Counted from the first letter of the stretch, positions 1 to 7,249 are shown. The stretch: 10,721 nt of DNA from Aureococcus anophagefferens (GCF_000186865.1 NW_008705603.1:36555-47275); one strand, 5' to 3'. Numbers and translations: made by a program. The notes: a model not told the origin generated them from the letters alone.

Positions 1-756
1 TCTCTCAGAGCGGTCTCGAGGCACGGATAGGTTGTTTGGAACGAGCGCGCGCGGCGGCACACTCAAGTCGAAGCGACGTTGAATCACGGCCCCGCGCGCC
101 ACTTCGTCGGTATACAAGGCGTCGAAGTAGTCGCCCGTCCGGAGATGCGCCGCGTCGTAGGCCGCGCCGAGCTTGTCCACGATCATCTTCGCCCGGGTGA
201 TCAGGCGGCTGTTGACGGTCAGCACGTTGGGGTTGAGCTCTCGGTCGTCCTTCATCTTCGAGAGGACCCACCGCTTCGGAGAACTCAGGCTCATGTGGTA
301 CATGGTCTTGTCAACGGGGACCTCGACGACCACGTTTTTCGGCGGATCGAGCAGGAAGTCTTCGCAGGTGGCCACGTCGCCGCATCGCGCCGCGTCGTCG
401 CGGATCCGCGTGGGCCACCGCTTCCGGTGGTCCTCGAAGTAGCGCTGCGACACCCACGGCACGCGCAGCGAGTCGCAGGTGAAGACGCGGCAGGTCTTCG
501 TCGGGAAGGGGTCGCCGGCGTCGTGGGGTGGGATCGTGTCCGGGACGACGAGGGTCCGGTTCAGCAGGATGGCCATGAGGCGCGCGTTCTCCAGCGCGAT
601 GCGCTGGTTGTTAAGGCCCTCGGTCTCGTTGTAGGTGAGGTACCGGTTGTTTCCGGGCCCGCGGCGCTCGTTGTGGCTGGTGTGGCTGCCGTGGATGACG
701 TGCCACTTCGCGTGCGCGCACGCTGCGAGGGCGATTAAGAGCGGATGCCACCCCAT
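1..756 (-). CDS. GDP-fucose protein O-fucosyltransferase-like, secretory, partial (runs off left edge)
   Basis: The frame is open for 252 codons from the ATG at 756 to the window edge. The start is secure because an in-frame TAG lies three codons upstream, at 766-768. Residues 1-16 form a short signal peptide with an AHA cleavage-like end. Residues 38-73 carry the O-FucT amino-terminal signature: YLTYNETEGLNNQR, then a helix LENARLMAILLNRTLVVPD, the usual 'G-x-N-N-Q-R ... LNRTLVLP' region that contacts GDP-fucose. HLRTGDYF (residues 204-211) matches the family's H-x-R-x-G-D segment, whose Arg (here R206) is the key catalytic/substrate residue. The family moves fucose from GDP-fucose to Ser/Thr of proteins, or related acceptors, in the ER or Golgi. 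Members usually have about 350-450 residues, so the carboxyl third is missing here. Third codon positions are nearly all G/C, so this is a native-looking gene. Family is fairly certain; acceptor unknown. Confidence 0.85.
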   Translation of the reverse strand, partial: MGWHPLLIALAACAHAKWHVIHGSHTSHNERRGPGNNRYLTYNETEGLNNQRIALENARLMAILLNRTLVVPDTIPPHDAGDPFPTKTCRVFTCDSLRVPWVSQRYFEDHRKRWPTRIRDDAARCGDVATCEDFLLDPPKNVVVEVPVDKTMYHMSLSSPKRWVLSKMKDDRELNPNVLTVNSRLITRAKMIVDKLGAAYDAAHLRTGDYFDALYTDEVARGAVIQRRFDLSVPPRALVPNNLSVPRDRSER

Positions 757-1164
757 AAAAAAAAACTACAGGAGCTGGTGGGGCACGGCCGGAAGTTAAA
801 TAAAAATATCTTGAAGCAATTAATTTGTTTGAGGAGTTAAATGACGATTTCGTAGCAAATCGTGAAAGATTTACCAAAACTCTCTCTCTCCAGCCAGCAA
901 ATCGAGCGGATTTGCCGCCCGGGCACGAAAGACAAATTGTCTTACGCGCGTTGGTCGCCCGCGCACCACGCCCGTGTCAGCCCGGAGGCTCGTAGGGGCG
1001 CATCTGCTGACCCCAGACGACATCGCTTGCCCGAAGGGCCTCCTGGGACCAGCCGAGAGTGGGATGACGCCTCGTGAGGCCCGCCGCGCCGGCGTCGACT
1101 CGACCCCTCGGCTTGCCCCGGCGTAAGCATACGTGTCTGGAGTCTGAGACGGACCCCCCGGCCG

Positions 1165-1254
1165 GCGCAAAATTATATCAAGACGGACTCCGCTCGGCTG
1201 GGACCGCCCCCCGTAAGAATATCAAGACGACCTCACCAGCGCAAAATTATATCA
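1165..1254. repeat. Short interspersed direct repeats
   Basis: A 16-bp word, gcgcaaaattatatca, occurs exactly at 1165-1180 and 1239-1254. An 11-bp word, atatcaagacg, overlaps the first copy at 1175-1185 and recurs at 1219-1229. The AT-rich words stand out against the GC-rich flanks. They could be remnants of a decayed tandem repeat or of mobile-element ends. No function is implied. Confidence 0.6.
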
Positions 1255-1325
1255 CCGGCAGCCAATTTGCTCAGGCTGCGAGGGCTCGCCATTCGGGTCC
1301 CAGACACTTTGGCGACACGCTTTTA

Positions 1326-1430
1326 CAGGAACCGGCCAACCAAATTTGATTCTAACCAATTTTGATCCACCTGTGGCTAGGATCGCACTAGACTCGGCCG
1401 GTTGGATCAAATTTGGTTGGACGGTTCCTG
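1326..1430. mobile_element. 105-bp foldback (MITE-like) element upstream of the GT14-sulfotransferase gene
   Basis: The left arm 1326-1350 and right arm 1406-1430 are inverted repeats of 25 bp with a single mismatch; both begin CAGGAACCG when read inward. The roughly 55-bp centre is weakly self-complementary (ggatc and cggcc words). Size, arm length and lack of coding capacity fit a miniature inverted-repeat element. A clean target-site duplication is not visible: TA precedes the left arm but AATA follows the right. It could alternatively be a regulatory or transcribed hairpin in the leader of the next gene, whose ATG lies 55 bp downstream. Confidence 0.6.
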
Positions 1431-1484
1431 AATAGCGCAGGCGGTTGTTCTCGTAGTTTGTATTGCCGGTGCAAGCATAGAGAC

Positions 1485-3107
1485 ATGTTTTTTGTCAAGC
1501 GTAGCACTCTCTGCGTGTTCCTCGCGGTGTCTTACATCCTACTTACAGAAGCGCTGCACACAAGTTATGTGTTTATTGCGAAAGACGGTATTCCATTGGC
1601 ATCGATATGGGAATCATATTTTTCTGAATGCGCGCCGGGCAGTTACTCAGTAACCGTTTACTCAGGAATGCATAGAACACAATTTGGCAGCAGTTTTTTT
1701 GACGGCACTTCCATTCCTGGCCCAGTCGAAAACCCTGCACGCACACAATGGTCGCTGTACACCGCCATGGTAGTTTTGATGCAACACGCGCTGTTAAAAA
1801 ATAACGATACCGACTTTGTGCAGTTTTTGTCCGACAGCTGTATTCCAACCCAACCATGCAGCAATTTCCATAATTTCTTGACTTCTAAAAACGCACGTCA
1901 CGTCAGCTACGTTCAGTCTTTTCTTGCAAAATCTAACGATTTACGAACTCCGTATGCGTTTGAAAAACAGCCTTTTTTACGAGGGTCACAATGGGTTACC
2001 CTTTCTGCTTTGCACGCACGGTACCTTGCGGTGCAAAACCAGACATCATTGGAATCAAAGTACAACGAATGTCCTCGCCGTAAGAAATCTACTCTTGGAT
2101 GTACACCTGATGAAACTGTTGTCCAAAATGAGCTTATTGGAGAGTTCGGCAGTGAACACATTACAAGTGCAAGCCTGACGTACTCTGATTTTTCTAATCA
2201 CAATAGAACGGGACACCCGAGGGCATTCACCGAAACAAATGATGCTATAGCAGGTATAAATTTGGCACAAAACCATCACAAATTTTTCGCTCGGAAGTTT
2301 ACAGAATTATCGAAGACAACATTATGGTCTTTAAAAAGAGAAATATCGGTCTTTAAAAAGCCGTCATTATTTGGGTTCACTGTGCTGCGCGCTGATAATG
2401 TGTCATTCTGCTCTTTTCCAAAAGGCGGTTCCTCAATGATACGAACTGTCGTGGCGCGTCAAGCTGGTGTATTAGGCATTCCTTTGCCAAGCACCAATCA
2501 AGCCCGTCCTGAAGTGGCTGACACACCCTGTAATTATGGGTGGGGCACTGAGAGAGACTTGCAGTTACAGTTGAGTGGTGTCACACGTCAATATGATGCG
2601 TCAGTCCACAATGTTTTGACCATACGCGATCCGTGGAAACGCGCAGTAAGTGCATGGGCTGATCAGATGCATCGAGGGCACTTTCGTAAAGAAAATTACA
2701 CTGTTACGAGTGTTAACTCATTTTTGCATTACCTACACAACATAAACCGCAGTCGTTTCCGATTTCACACGGATACGGCCACCAAGCATACATGTGTGTC
2801 TCAGCCGGGCGCTCGCTGGGACAGCATCATTGACATAGATTCTCAAACGAGTTTTGAGACCACGGCAAGAAAATCGCCAACTCTGACAAAAATGCTCAAT
2901 GAAGGATGGGGAAAATGCACTGGTGGTTCCCCAGAGATATATTCACGCGGAACTATTGCGCCGCATAAGACCAGTTCTACGCTGAAAGATACACTTTGTA
3001 CGCATCATACGCTTGCCGCCGTGTGCCAAGGCTTTAAAGATGATTACAACTTGTACGCGCGACTAGGCCACAACTACGCGTGTGCTTGTGGAGATATACA
3101 ACTATGA
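1485..3107 (+). CDS. Bifunctional GT14 (BC10/DUF266-like) glycosyltransferase fused to a carbohydrate sulfotransferase
   Basis: This is an intact 540-codon gene. Its first true ATG is 1485; the frame continues upstream only without an ATG. Residues about 8-23 are hydrophobic, a signal anchor or signal peptide typical of Golgi type II enzymes. Residues about 26-275 read as a Core-2/I-branching/BC10 GT14 domain: SYVFIAKDGIPLASIWESYF; FVQFLSDSCIP (111-121, family 'F..LSESCIPL'); FLRGSQWVTL (164-173, family 'RGSQWF'); the Cys-rich CTPDE (206-210); and SLTYSDFS ... HPRAF (230-248). Residues about 303-530 are sulfotransferase: FPKGGSS (311-317) is the 5'-phosphosulfate loop of PAPS binding, and IRDPWKRAVSAW (380-391) the 3'-phosphate motif with R381 and S389. 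Near the end, DDYNLYARLG resembles the HNK-1/chondroitin sulfotransferase tail. GT14 enzymes add GlcNAc or xylose, so the protein may build and then sulfate one glycan. Base composition is clearly AT-richer than the flanks. Domain calls are strong; donor, acceptor and bifunctionality are inference. Confidence 0.85.
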   Translation: MFFVKRSTLCVFLAVSYILLTEALHTSYVFIAKDGIPLASIWESYFSECAPGSYSVTVYSGMHRTQFGSSFFDGTSIPGPVENPARTQWSLYTAMVVLMQHALLKNNDTDFVQFLSDSCIPTQPCSNFHNFLTSKNARHVSYVQSFLAKSNDLRTPYAFEKQPFLRGSQWVTLSALHARYLAVQNQTSLESKYNECPRRKKSTLGCTPDETVVQNELIGEFGSEHITSASLTYSDFSNHNRTGHPRAFTETNDAIAGINLAQNHHKFFARKFTELSKTTLWSLKREISVFKKPSLFGFTVLRADNVSFCSFPKGGSSMIRTVVARQAGVLGIPLPSTNQARPEVADTPCNYGWGTERDLQLQLSGVTRQYDASVHNVLTIRDPWKRAVSAWADQMHRGHFRKENYTVTSVNSFLHYLHNINRSRFRFHTDTATKHTCVSQPGARWDSIIDIDSQTSFETTARKSPTLTKMLNEGWGKCTGGSPEIYSRGTIAPHKTSSTLKDTLCTHHTLAAVCQGFKDDYNLYARLGHNYACACGDIQL

Positions 3108-3168
3108 AACAACGTATATATAGCTCCAGTGGTCAGGTTATCACATTAGTTTTATTTTTCTCATTTTG

Positions 3169-3360
3169 TCATCGATTATAAAGTAGCGGTTTAGCGCCTG
3201 TGCCATCAAGCTTAGGTGAATATCCTGCCCACCACCTTTCAAGTGCTTCGGGTGTAATTTCTTCCCATGAATCGGCAAGGACTATTGGAAATCCGTACGC
3301 TCGCAGATCCTCAAGCATGAATAGCGTTTTGTGATCGGCAGCGTTAGCATTGCCCCGCTT
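3169..3360 (-). pseudogene. Exostosin (GT47)-like carboxyl-terminal fragment
   Basis: A 63-codon minus-strand frame ends at a TGA (3169-3171) and is closed upstream by a TGA at 3361-3363. It has no credible start. It reads RGNANAADHKTLFMLEDL, then YGFPIVLADSWEEITPEAL, then ERWW. The order 'R-G-N-x(n)-D-H-(R/K)-T-x(n)-E-x-L-x(2)-G-x-P-I-V ... W-x-E-(I/V)-T-P' resembles the end of exostosin-like glycosyltransferase domains in algae. It is AT-rich like the adjoining GT14-sulfotransferase gene, which converges on it with only 61 bp between stops. Reading on in another frame gives IVPTGQFNTVAQVSES, so a one-base slip in the GGGG near 3356 could join it to more upstream sequence. The GC-rich plus-strand frame starting there makes a true breakpoint more likely. 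Family call is tentative. Confidence 0.5.
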
Positions 3361-3506
3361 TCAGAAACTTGGGCGACTGTATTGAATTGCCCCGTTGGCA
3401 CGATGAGAAATTGCCGAAAAATTTGGTGCGCGGCGACCGGCGCTTCAGCTTGCTGCTCCTCGACGAGGCCTCTGTGGTGGCTCACGGCCTCGTGACGCTC
3501 ACGTAG
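3348..3506 (+). pseudogene. Fragment of an unrecognised GC-rich gene
   Basis: Between in-frame stops at 3345-3347 and 3504-3506, plus-strand codons read LGDCIELPRWHDEKLPKNL, then RGDRRFSLLLLDEASVV, then AHGLVTLT. From about 3426 almost every third base is G or C, the signature of the other native genes here. It has no ATG start and is only about 52 codons long, so it looks like an internal or terminal gene fragment. Its coding signal begins where the AT-rich island and the exostosin-like fragment end. After the TAG the same frame stays open to 3755, but without convincing composition. I do not recognise the family. Confidence 0.45.
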
Positions 3507-3771
3507 GGGGTGTTCGATGGCCAGGCGGCACACGGTGCAGTGGTAATGATTAGCGGGAAATGCGGCCGTCGCTCGTCCGCTCTACTTAGGAGCCGTCCAT
3601 GCCCGTCCGACCATTCAATCACTAGTCCAACAATAATTATTGAAGGATTTTATGCCAGTGGTGACTGTGCTCAGGAAGTGGTGCTGTCAAGCTTGCTCTG
3701 CAACAAAAATCTGGAGCAGCACCTTCGCCCTGACCTTGGCCCACTGAAGGTTTGAGAGAGTGGGAGCCCCT

Positions 3772-4065
3772 ATGGAGAGCGTCATGGGAGACGCGCCGCA
3801 CCGGCAAGGGCGCCCCTTCAAGGTCGCCCAGCACGAGATCATCGTCGACGACGTGCGCTACGTGTACACGTGCAACAAGCCCGTGTCGAGGAACCAGTGG
3901 CAGGTCAAATTCCGCGGTGGCAAATGGCTTGACTGCTACATCAAGAATGGCCAGACCGACGGATGTCAGCTGCATAAGCCCGAGCAGGAGCAGAAGAGCG
4001 CTATGCTACTTCTGCCTCTGCTGGCTGTACCCTCCCTCAGTTCGCTGTCTGTGATAACCCTATAA
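3772..4065 (+). CDS. Small unrecognised protein (97 aa) or gene fragment
   Basis: The ATG at 3772 opens a 97-codon frame; an in-frame TGA lies just upstream, so this is the first usable ATG. Up to about codon 72 nearly every codon ends in G or C, which makes real coding likely. The segment EIIVDDVRYVYTC followed by NQWQVKFRGGKWLDCYIKNG looks like a small beta-rich domain with cysteines at 34, 55 and 65. After about 3985 codon choice becomes ordinary and the encoded tail is a hydrophobic, low-information run ending SLSVITL. That suggests the true coding part stops, splices or was truncated near there, and the tail is read into non-coding sequence. No family recognised. Confidence 0.45.
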   Translation: MESVMGDAPHRQGRPFKVAQHEIIVDDVRYVYTCNKPVSRNQWQVKFRGGKWLDCYIKNGQTDGCQLHKPEQEQKSAMLLLPLLAVPSLSSLSVITL

Positions 4066-4201
4066 CCCGAGATGCACCCTAGCCGATGTCTGTGAGACTT
4101 GAAACTGGACTAGAGTGTATCAAGGGAAGGAAGGTGGATACTAGCAGGAGAAGCAGTAGGAGCCTAGTGGGTAAGGTGCACTACAGTTCACTGAGATGAG
4201 G

Positions 4202-4717
4202 CTATCTCTCTATCGATGTCGCTGAGCTCTTCGCCACCACGCTGTCCATCAAGAGCGGCGGATTCGCAAAGTTCAGGTGTTCCGCGAAGGCGCCGCGGCC
4301 GCTCGTGTGCCAGGGCAGGCCGATGGTCGCTAGCGCCTCGCGCCTCTTGAGGCACTAGATGACGTGCCGCGCGCCGGGGACCCAGGGCCACAGTGCGGAG
4401 AGCGCGCTGATCAAATTCTTCGCGTAGCGCCACATCAGCGGCTCGACGCCGCCGCGGGCGCCGCGGCGCAGCAGCAGGCCCTCGAACTTGTGCATGAGCC
4501 AGAGCACGGGGCAGGTCAGGCCTGCGCGGAAGGCCCGGGCCTCCTGCAGCGCGACGATCTGCAGGTCGCTCGGCGCCTCGCGCTCGAGTTTGGCGGTTTC
4601 AAACTTGACGCGGTCCCGGCAGCGGTCGACGCGCCCGAAGTTCCAGGCGCCGGAGAAGGGGATTAACCACAGGTTGTAGCTGATGACGTTGATGCGGCGC
4701 GGGAGCGGCGACGCCAT
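4202..4717 (-). pseudogene. Endonuclease/exonuclease/phosphatase (EEP, neutral sphingomyelinase-like) protein with in-frame TAG
   Basis: The ATG at 4717 begins MASPLPRRINVISYNLWLIP. VISYNLW (residues 11-17) is the EEP amino-terminal motif with the conserved Asn (N15). DLQIVALQEA (51-60) is the second motif with the Mg-binding Glu (E59). The spacing and 'NLWLIPFSG...R...R' pattern resemble sphingomyelinase-like hydrolases. A TAG at 4357-4355 stops the protein after 120 residues, yet the same frame continues for 50 GC-ended codons (CLKRREALATIGLPW, then NFANPPLLMDS) to a TAG at 4202. That continuation is typical of the middle of the domain, so the internal stop looks like a recent nonsense change or a recoded codon. 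The family is normally 250-400 residues and has Asp/His motifs near its end; those are absent. It probably is not an active hydrolase. It lies 31 bp downstream of the HAD remnant on the same strand. Confidence 0.7.
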
Positions 4718-4748
4718 GATGGCTTTCTGACGCTCTCTCTCAGAGAGT

Positions 4749-5090
4749 CTAGCGCCGCGGGTCCACGCCCAACTTCTCCGCCGCCTTGAGGAACGGCTTC
4801 CCGTGTTCGACGTCGCGGACATGGCGCGCATCGTCTTCTCGAAGGACGAGCGCGGCGTCGACGAGCGCGCGCGCCGAGAATCTCCTGGAGCCGCGCCGCA
4901 TGCTCGTCCACGTCTCGGACGCCGAGCGCCTCGAGGATCGCCGTGGACCACGCGTTGGGCCGCGCGCCGATGACCGACGCTCCAGGTGAGGTCGTCGACG
5001 CCTAGCGCCTCGAGCGGGCCGCGCGGGAGCTCGTCGTCCAGGAGCGTGCCCTCGATCGAAGATTACCGCAGCGATTCCAACCTTGTCCGG
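4749..5090 (-). pseudogene. HAD-superfamily hydrolase remnant with multiple frameshifts
   Basis: Conceptual pieces fall in three frames. GIAAVIFD (about 5078-5055) is followed, after a one-base offset at 5054, by EGTLLDDELPRGPLEALGVD. Together these are HAD motif I (hydrophobics, then D-x-D/E-G-T-L-x-D), which carries the nucleophile Asp. Another frame gives VIGARPNAWSTAILEALGV and DEHAARLQEILGARA, resembling the alpha-helical cap. The first frame then resumes as ALVLREDDARHVRDVEHGKP and FLKAAEKLGVDP, motif III with its Lys, before a TAG at 4749. Motif IV (the acidic D-D/E-S region) should follow immediately and is missing. There is no ATG in the first frame upstream. At least three length changes within about 340 bp point to a decayed gene rather than introns. 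Confidence 0.65.
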
Positions 5091-5841
5091 TCTCGGCGCC
5101 GGCGCGGCTGCCTCTTGTCGTCGTCCCAAACTTGGACGCGCGTCCGTCGTCGTGCTGCGTCGCCGCAATGGAGCTCATTTCAGACGGCTGCGACATCGCA
5201 ACTGCTGCCGCCAGGAAGTAAACAAATAAATAAATCGAACTAAATACACCCAGAATCTGCGTTCAAGAGACTCATAGTTTCCGTCCACGTGGCCTTTCGT
5301 ATTAACATATCCCGCTGGCGCACCCATAGATTGTTGAGCTCGGCGGCCGATGTGGTCCGACAGCGTCTCTCGAGATGAGATTAAGCGGGAGTTAGTCGGT
5401 GATGAGGAAGCGGAAGAAGTCCAGAATCAGCTAGCCAGTGGAAACCAGGGTACTAATAGCCTACTAGTAGCTAGTTCCCTCTACAGATCGTGCATGCCTC
5501 GAGCACCTCGAGCAGAAGGTAAAAAGAAAATAACTATACGGATTTTGTGTGCTGCGCAATGCACCTCTTGATCTCGGGAATTCGAGCCGGCTGTTGTATA
5601 GCTCTCATTGGGCTCTTAAGCCAGCTAAGAGAGAAAGACAGGGAAATGAGGAAAAGGAAGGAGGGGCCCCATCCGATTTACAGCTCACAAAGTTCAAACA
5701 ACAATGCATTCCGCTCTCGCATCTGCCAGAGATAGCGAAATGCCAGAGGAAAAGGAGAATGCCCCACAGTGACTCAGCGTGTTGTGAACGGAGCCATATC
5801 ATCCAGAATGGGACCCAGCGGAGAACAGGCGCGTTCCGTGG
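5091..5841. other. Intergenic, no supportable gene
   Basis: Codon choice is unbiased through most of this stretch, unlike the flanking GC-ended genes. An ATG-initiated 73-codon plus-strand frame at 5350-5571 has no recognisable domain and no codon bias. A 10-bp palindrome, ctactagtag, lies near 5461, and there is an AT-rich patch at 5218-5250. It separates the HAD remnant from the 3' end of the dehydrogenase pseudogene. I see no RNA gene or mobile element. Confidence 0.5.
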
Positions 5842-6704
5842 TCACCAGGGGACTGGAGCGCCGTCGGTGCCGAAGAAGGTCCCGGAGTTTGTGAGGCTCA
5901 GGTCGTCGACGATGCGCGCGTAGAGGCCGCGCGCGCTGGCCTCGGCGGTGACGTCGCCCTTGTCGCCATTCATGGGCGTCGCGACGTAGCCGGGGACGAG
6001 GAGGGCGACGGCGACGCCGCGGGCCTTGAGGTCGACGGCCATGGACTTGCCCGCGGCGTTGAGCGCGGACTTGGACATGCGGTAGGCGTAGATCCCGCCC
6101 GTCGCGGTGTTGCTCGCGATGCTGCCGAGCTTGGACGAGATGTGAGCGGACCTTGCCCCCCGGCATTTTGAGGAGGTCACGGCTCAGGACCGCCTGGGTC
6201 ACGCGGATTGGCCCGACGGCGTTGATTGCGAAGACCTGTTCCACGAGTTTGAGGTCTAGGCCGCCGAGCTGCATGGGCTCCGTCGCTCCCGGGAACGTCT
6301 CCATCGCCAGCTGCCACGTCGCGACCTACGAAACGCCGGTCGCCGCGCGGGCGCGCGCGGGGCGACGACCGCACAAGAGGCGGACGCCGCGCGCGCGCGC
6401 CCGCGGCGTTCACTAGGATGTCGAGGACGACGCCCTCGGCTTTGAGCGAGTCGAAGAAGGCGTCCACCTTGGCGTCGTCGAGGACGTCGAGGCCGAGGAC
6501 GATGCGCGCGCGCGACTCGAGCCGCTCCTCAACGATGCGCTCGTGGACGTGCGCGGACCGCCCGCGGCAGGCGACGATCACGTCATGGCCCGCCGCGGCG
6601 AACTTGATCGCGAGCTCCGATCCGATGCCGCCGTTACCGCCCGTGATGAGCACCGTCAACGCCACGCACCGCTCGAGCCACGCGAGGACAAGGATCACGT
6701 TCAT
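5842..6704 (-). pseudogene. Short-chain dehydrogenase/reductase (SDR), frameshifted
   Basis: The first ATG is 6704 (MNVILVLAWLERCVAL). TGGNGGIG (residues 21-28) is the Rossmann TGxxxGIG cofactor loop, followed by DVIVACRGR, LGLDVLDD (adenine-binding Asp) and ILVNAAG (the NNAG-type motif). The frame then fails in a GC-rich stretch near 6340-6408. It resumes in a second frame with ETFPGATEPM and EQVFAINAVGPIRVTQAVL, typical of the SDR helix with its conserved Asn. It shifts again near 6165, in a run of G, to AHISSKLGSIASN and YAYRMSKSALNAAGK, the catalytic Ser and YxxxK, then LLVPGYVATPM, ending at the TGA at 5842. All classical-SDR landmarks are therefore present and in order, about 280 residues in all, but no continuous frame links them. 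It resembles C-factor/carbonyl-reductase-like SDRs using NAD(P)H; substrate unknown. Sequence error or a tiny intron at either break remains possible. Confidence 0.75.
6340..6408. repeat. GC-only imperfect palindrome within the SDR pseudogene
   Basis: An alternating C/G tract at about 6340-6361 is followed by a roughly complementary tract at 6386-6408, separated by about 24 bp, forming an imperfect hairpin of almost pure G and C. It coincides with the first frame break of the SDR, between the NAAG motif and the ETFPG segment. It is a plausible site for replication slippage, or for misreading by a sequencer. Confidence 0.55.
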
Positions 6705-7135
6705 CTCTTCGCTCAGCTCGCAATCTTTATTCGCTAAGGGCAAGAGGGTGGCAGTGCAACTCGATTGGACGTGCCATCGTTTTTCAAATACATTGAACTA
6801 GCATCTCAAGATACTTTTGAACATCATTGTTGGACGAAGCGTTGGAAAGTTTATGTATCAGTCTCACTCTGATCTGGGTTATGCTCCCGCTTTCGCGCTG
6901 TGAGCCACCGCGCTACACCTGCTAGCTGTGCGCAGCTACACCGCTGCAGACCTGCGCGCAGAGCGCGCCGGCTGCAGCAGATCCACCGCTCGCGAGCGGC
7001 GGATAGCCCCTGGAACCAGAGCGCGCGCCGCCGCAGAGCCCGGCGCCGCGCCGCGCTCCGGTCCAGGCTCCACCAGCGCCCGCGCGGCTCGCGCGCGGCG
7101 CAGCGGCGAGGACACCGGCGCCTCGCCTTCCTACA

Positions 7136-7249
7136 ATGCCGCCGCGGACCCGCGCGGGCGCCGCCGGCGGCGACGACGATCCGGAGCCGACGCTCTTGAG
7201 CATCGTCGAGCTGAACAAGCTCTTCAAGGAAGCTAGTAAACTATCCTAA
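7136..7249 (+). CDS. Possible small ORF or first exon (37 aa)
   Basis: An ATG-to-TAA frame of 37 codons encodes an Ala/Gly/Asp-rich start followed by EPTLLSIVELNKLFKEASK, an amphipathic helix-like segment with mostly G/C third positions. A GTAAAC that could act as a splice donor lies in its last codons (7237-7242). It could be the start of a truncated or spliced gene, or chance within a GC-rich block. No family recognised. Confidence 0.2.
   Translation: MPPRTRAGAAGGDDDPEPTLLSIVELNKLFKEASKLS

Larger units (their letters stand above)
757..1484. other. Intergenic region between divergent genes, no gene seen
   Basis: This stretch separates the divergently oriented O-fucosyltransferase and GT14-sulfotransferase genes, so it should hold both promoters. 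It contains a run of nine A at 757-765, an AT-rich stretch at about 785-865, a GC-rich unpatterned block at about 900-1160, short direct repeats at 1165-1254 and a foldback at 1326-1430. Open frames inside it lack an ATG start or show no family resemblance. I could not identify a promoter motif with confidence. Confidence 0.6.

Noticed and set aside
79..738. Long plus-strand open frame of 219 codons
   Set aside because: It is antisense to the O-fucosyltransferase, rich in Val/Arg/His as expected of a GC-rich shadow, and lacks any motif.
862..1077. 71-codon frame beginning KDLPKLSLSSQQIERIC
   Set aside because: It starts with GTG rather than ATG, has no codon bias in its first half and no recognisable domain.
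1413..1484. Upstream extension of the GT14-sulfotransferase frame
   Set aside because: It begins with TTG inside the foldback arm; the ATG at 1485 immediately precedes the hydrophobic signal segment.
5350..5571. 73-codon plus-strand frame (MWSDSVSRDEIKRELVG...)
   Set aside because: It has an ATG, but codon usage is unbiased and nothing in it or its neighbours supports a gene.
6900..7236. Overlapping Arg/Ala-rich frames on both strands
   Set aside because: They arise from a stop-poor GC-rich block; no frame shows motifs beyond the tentative 37-codon frame reported.
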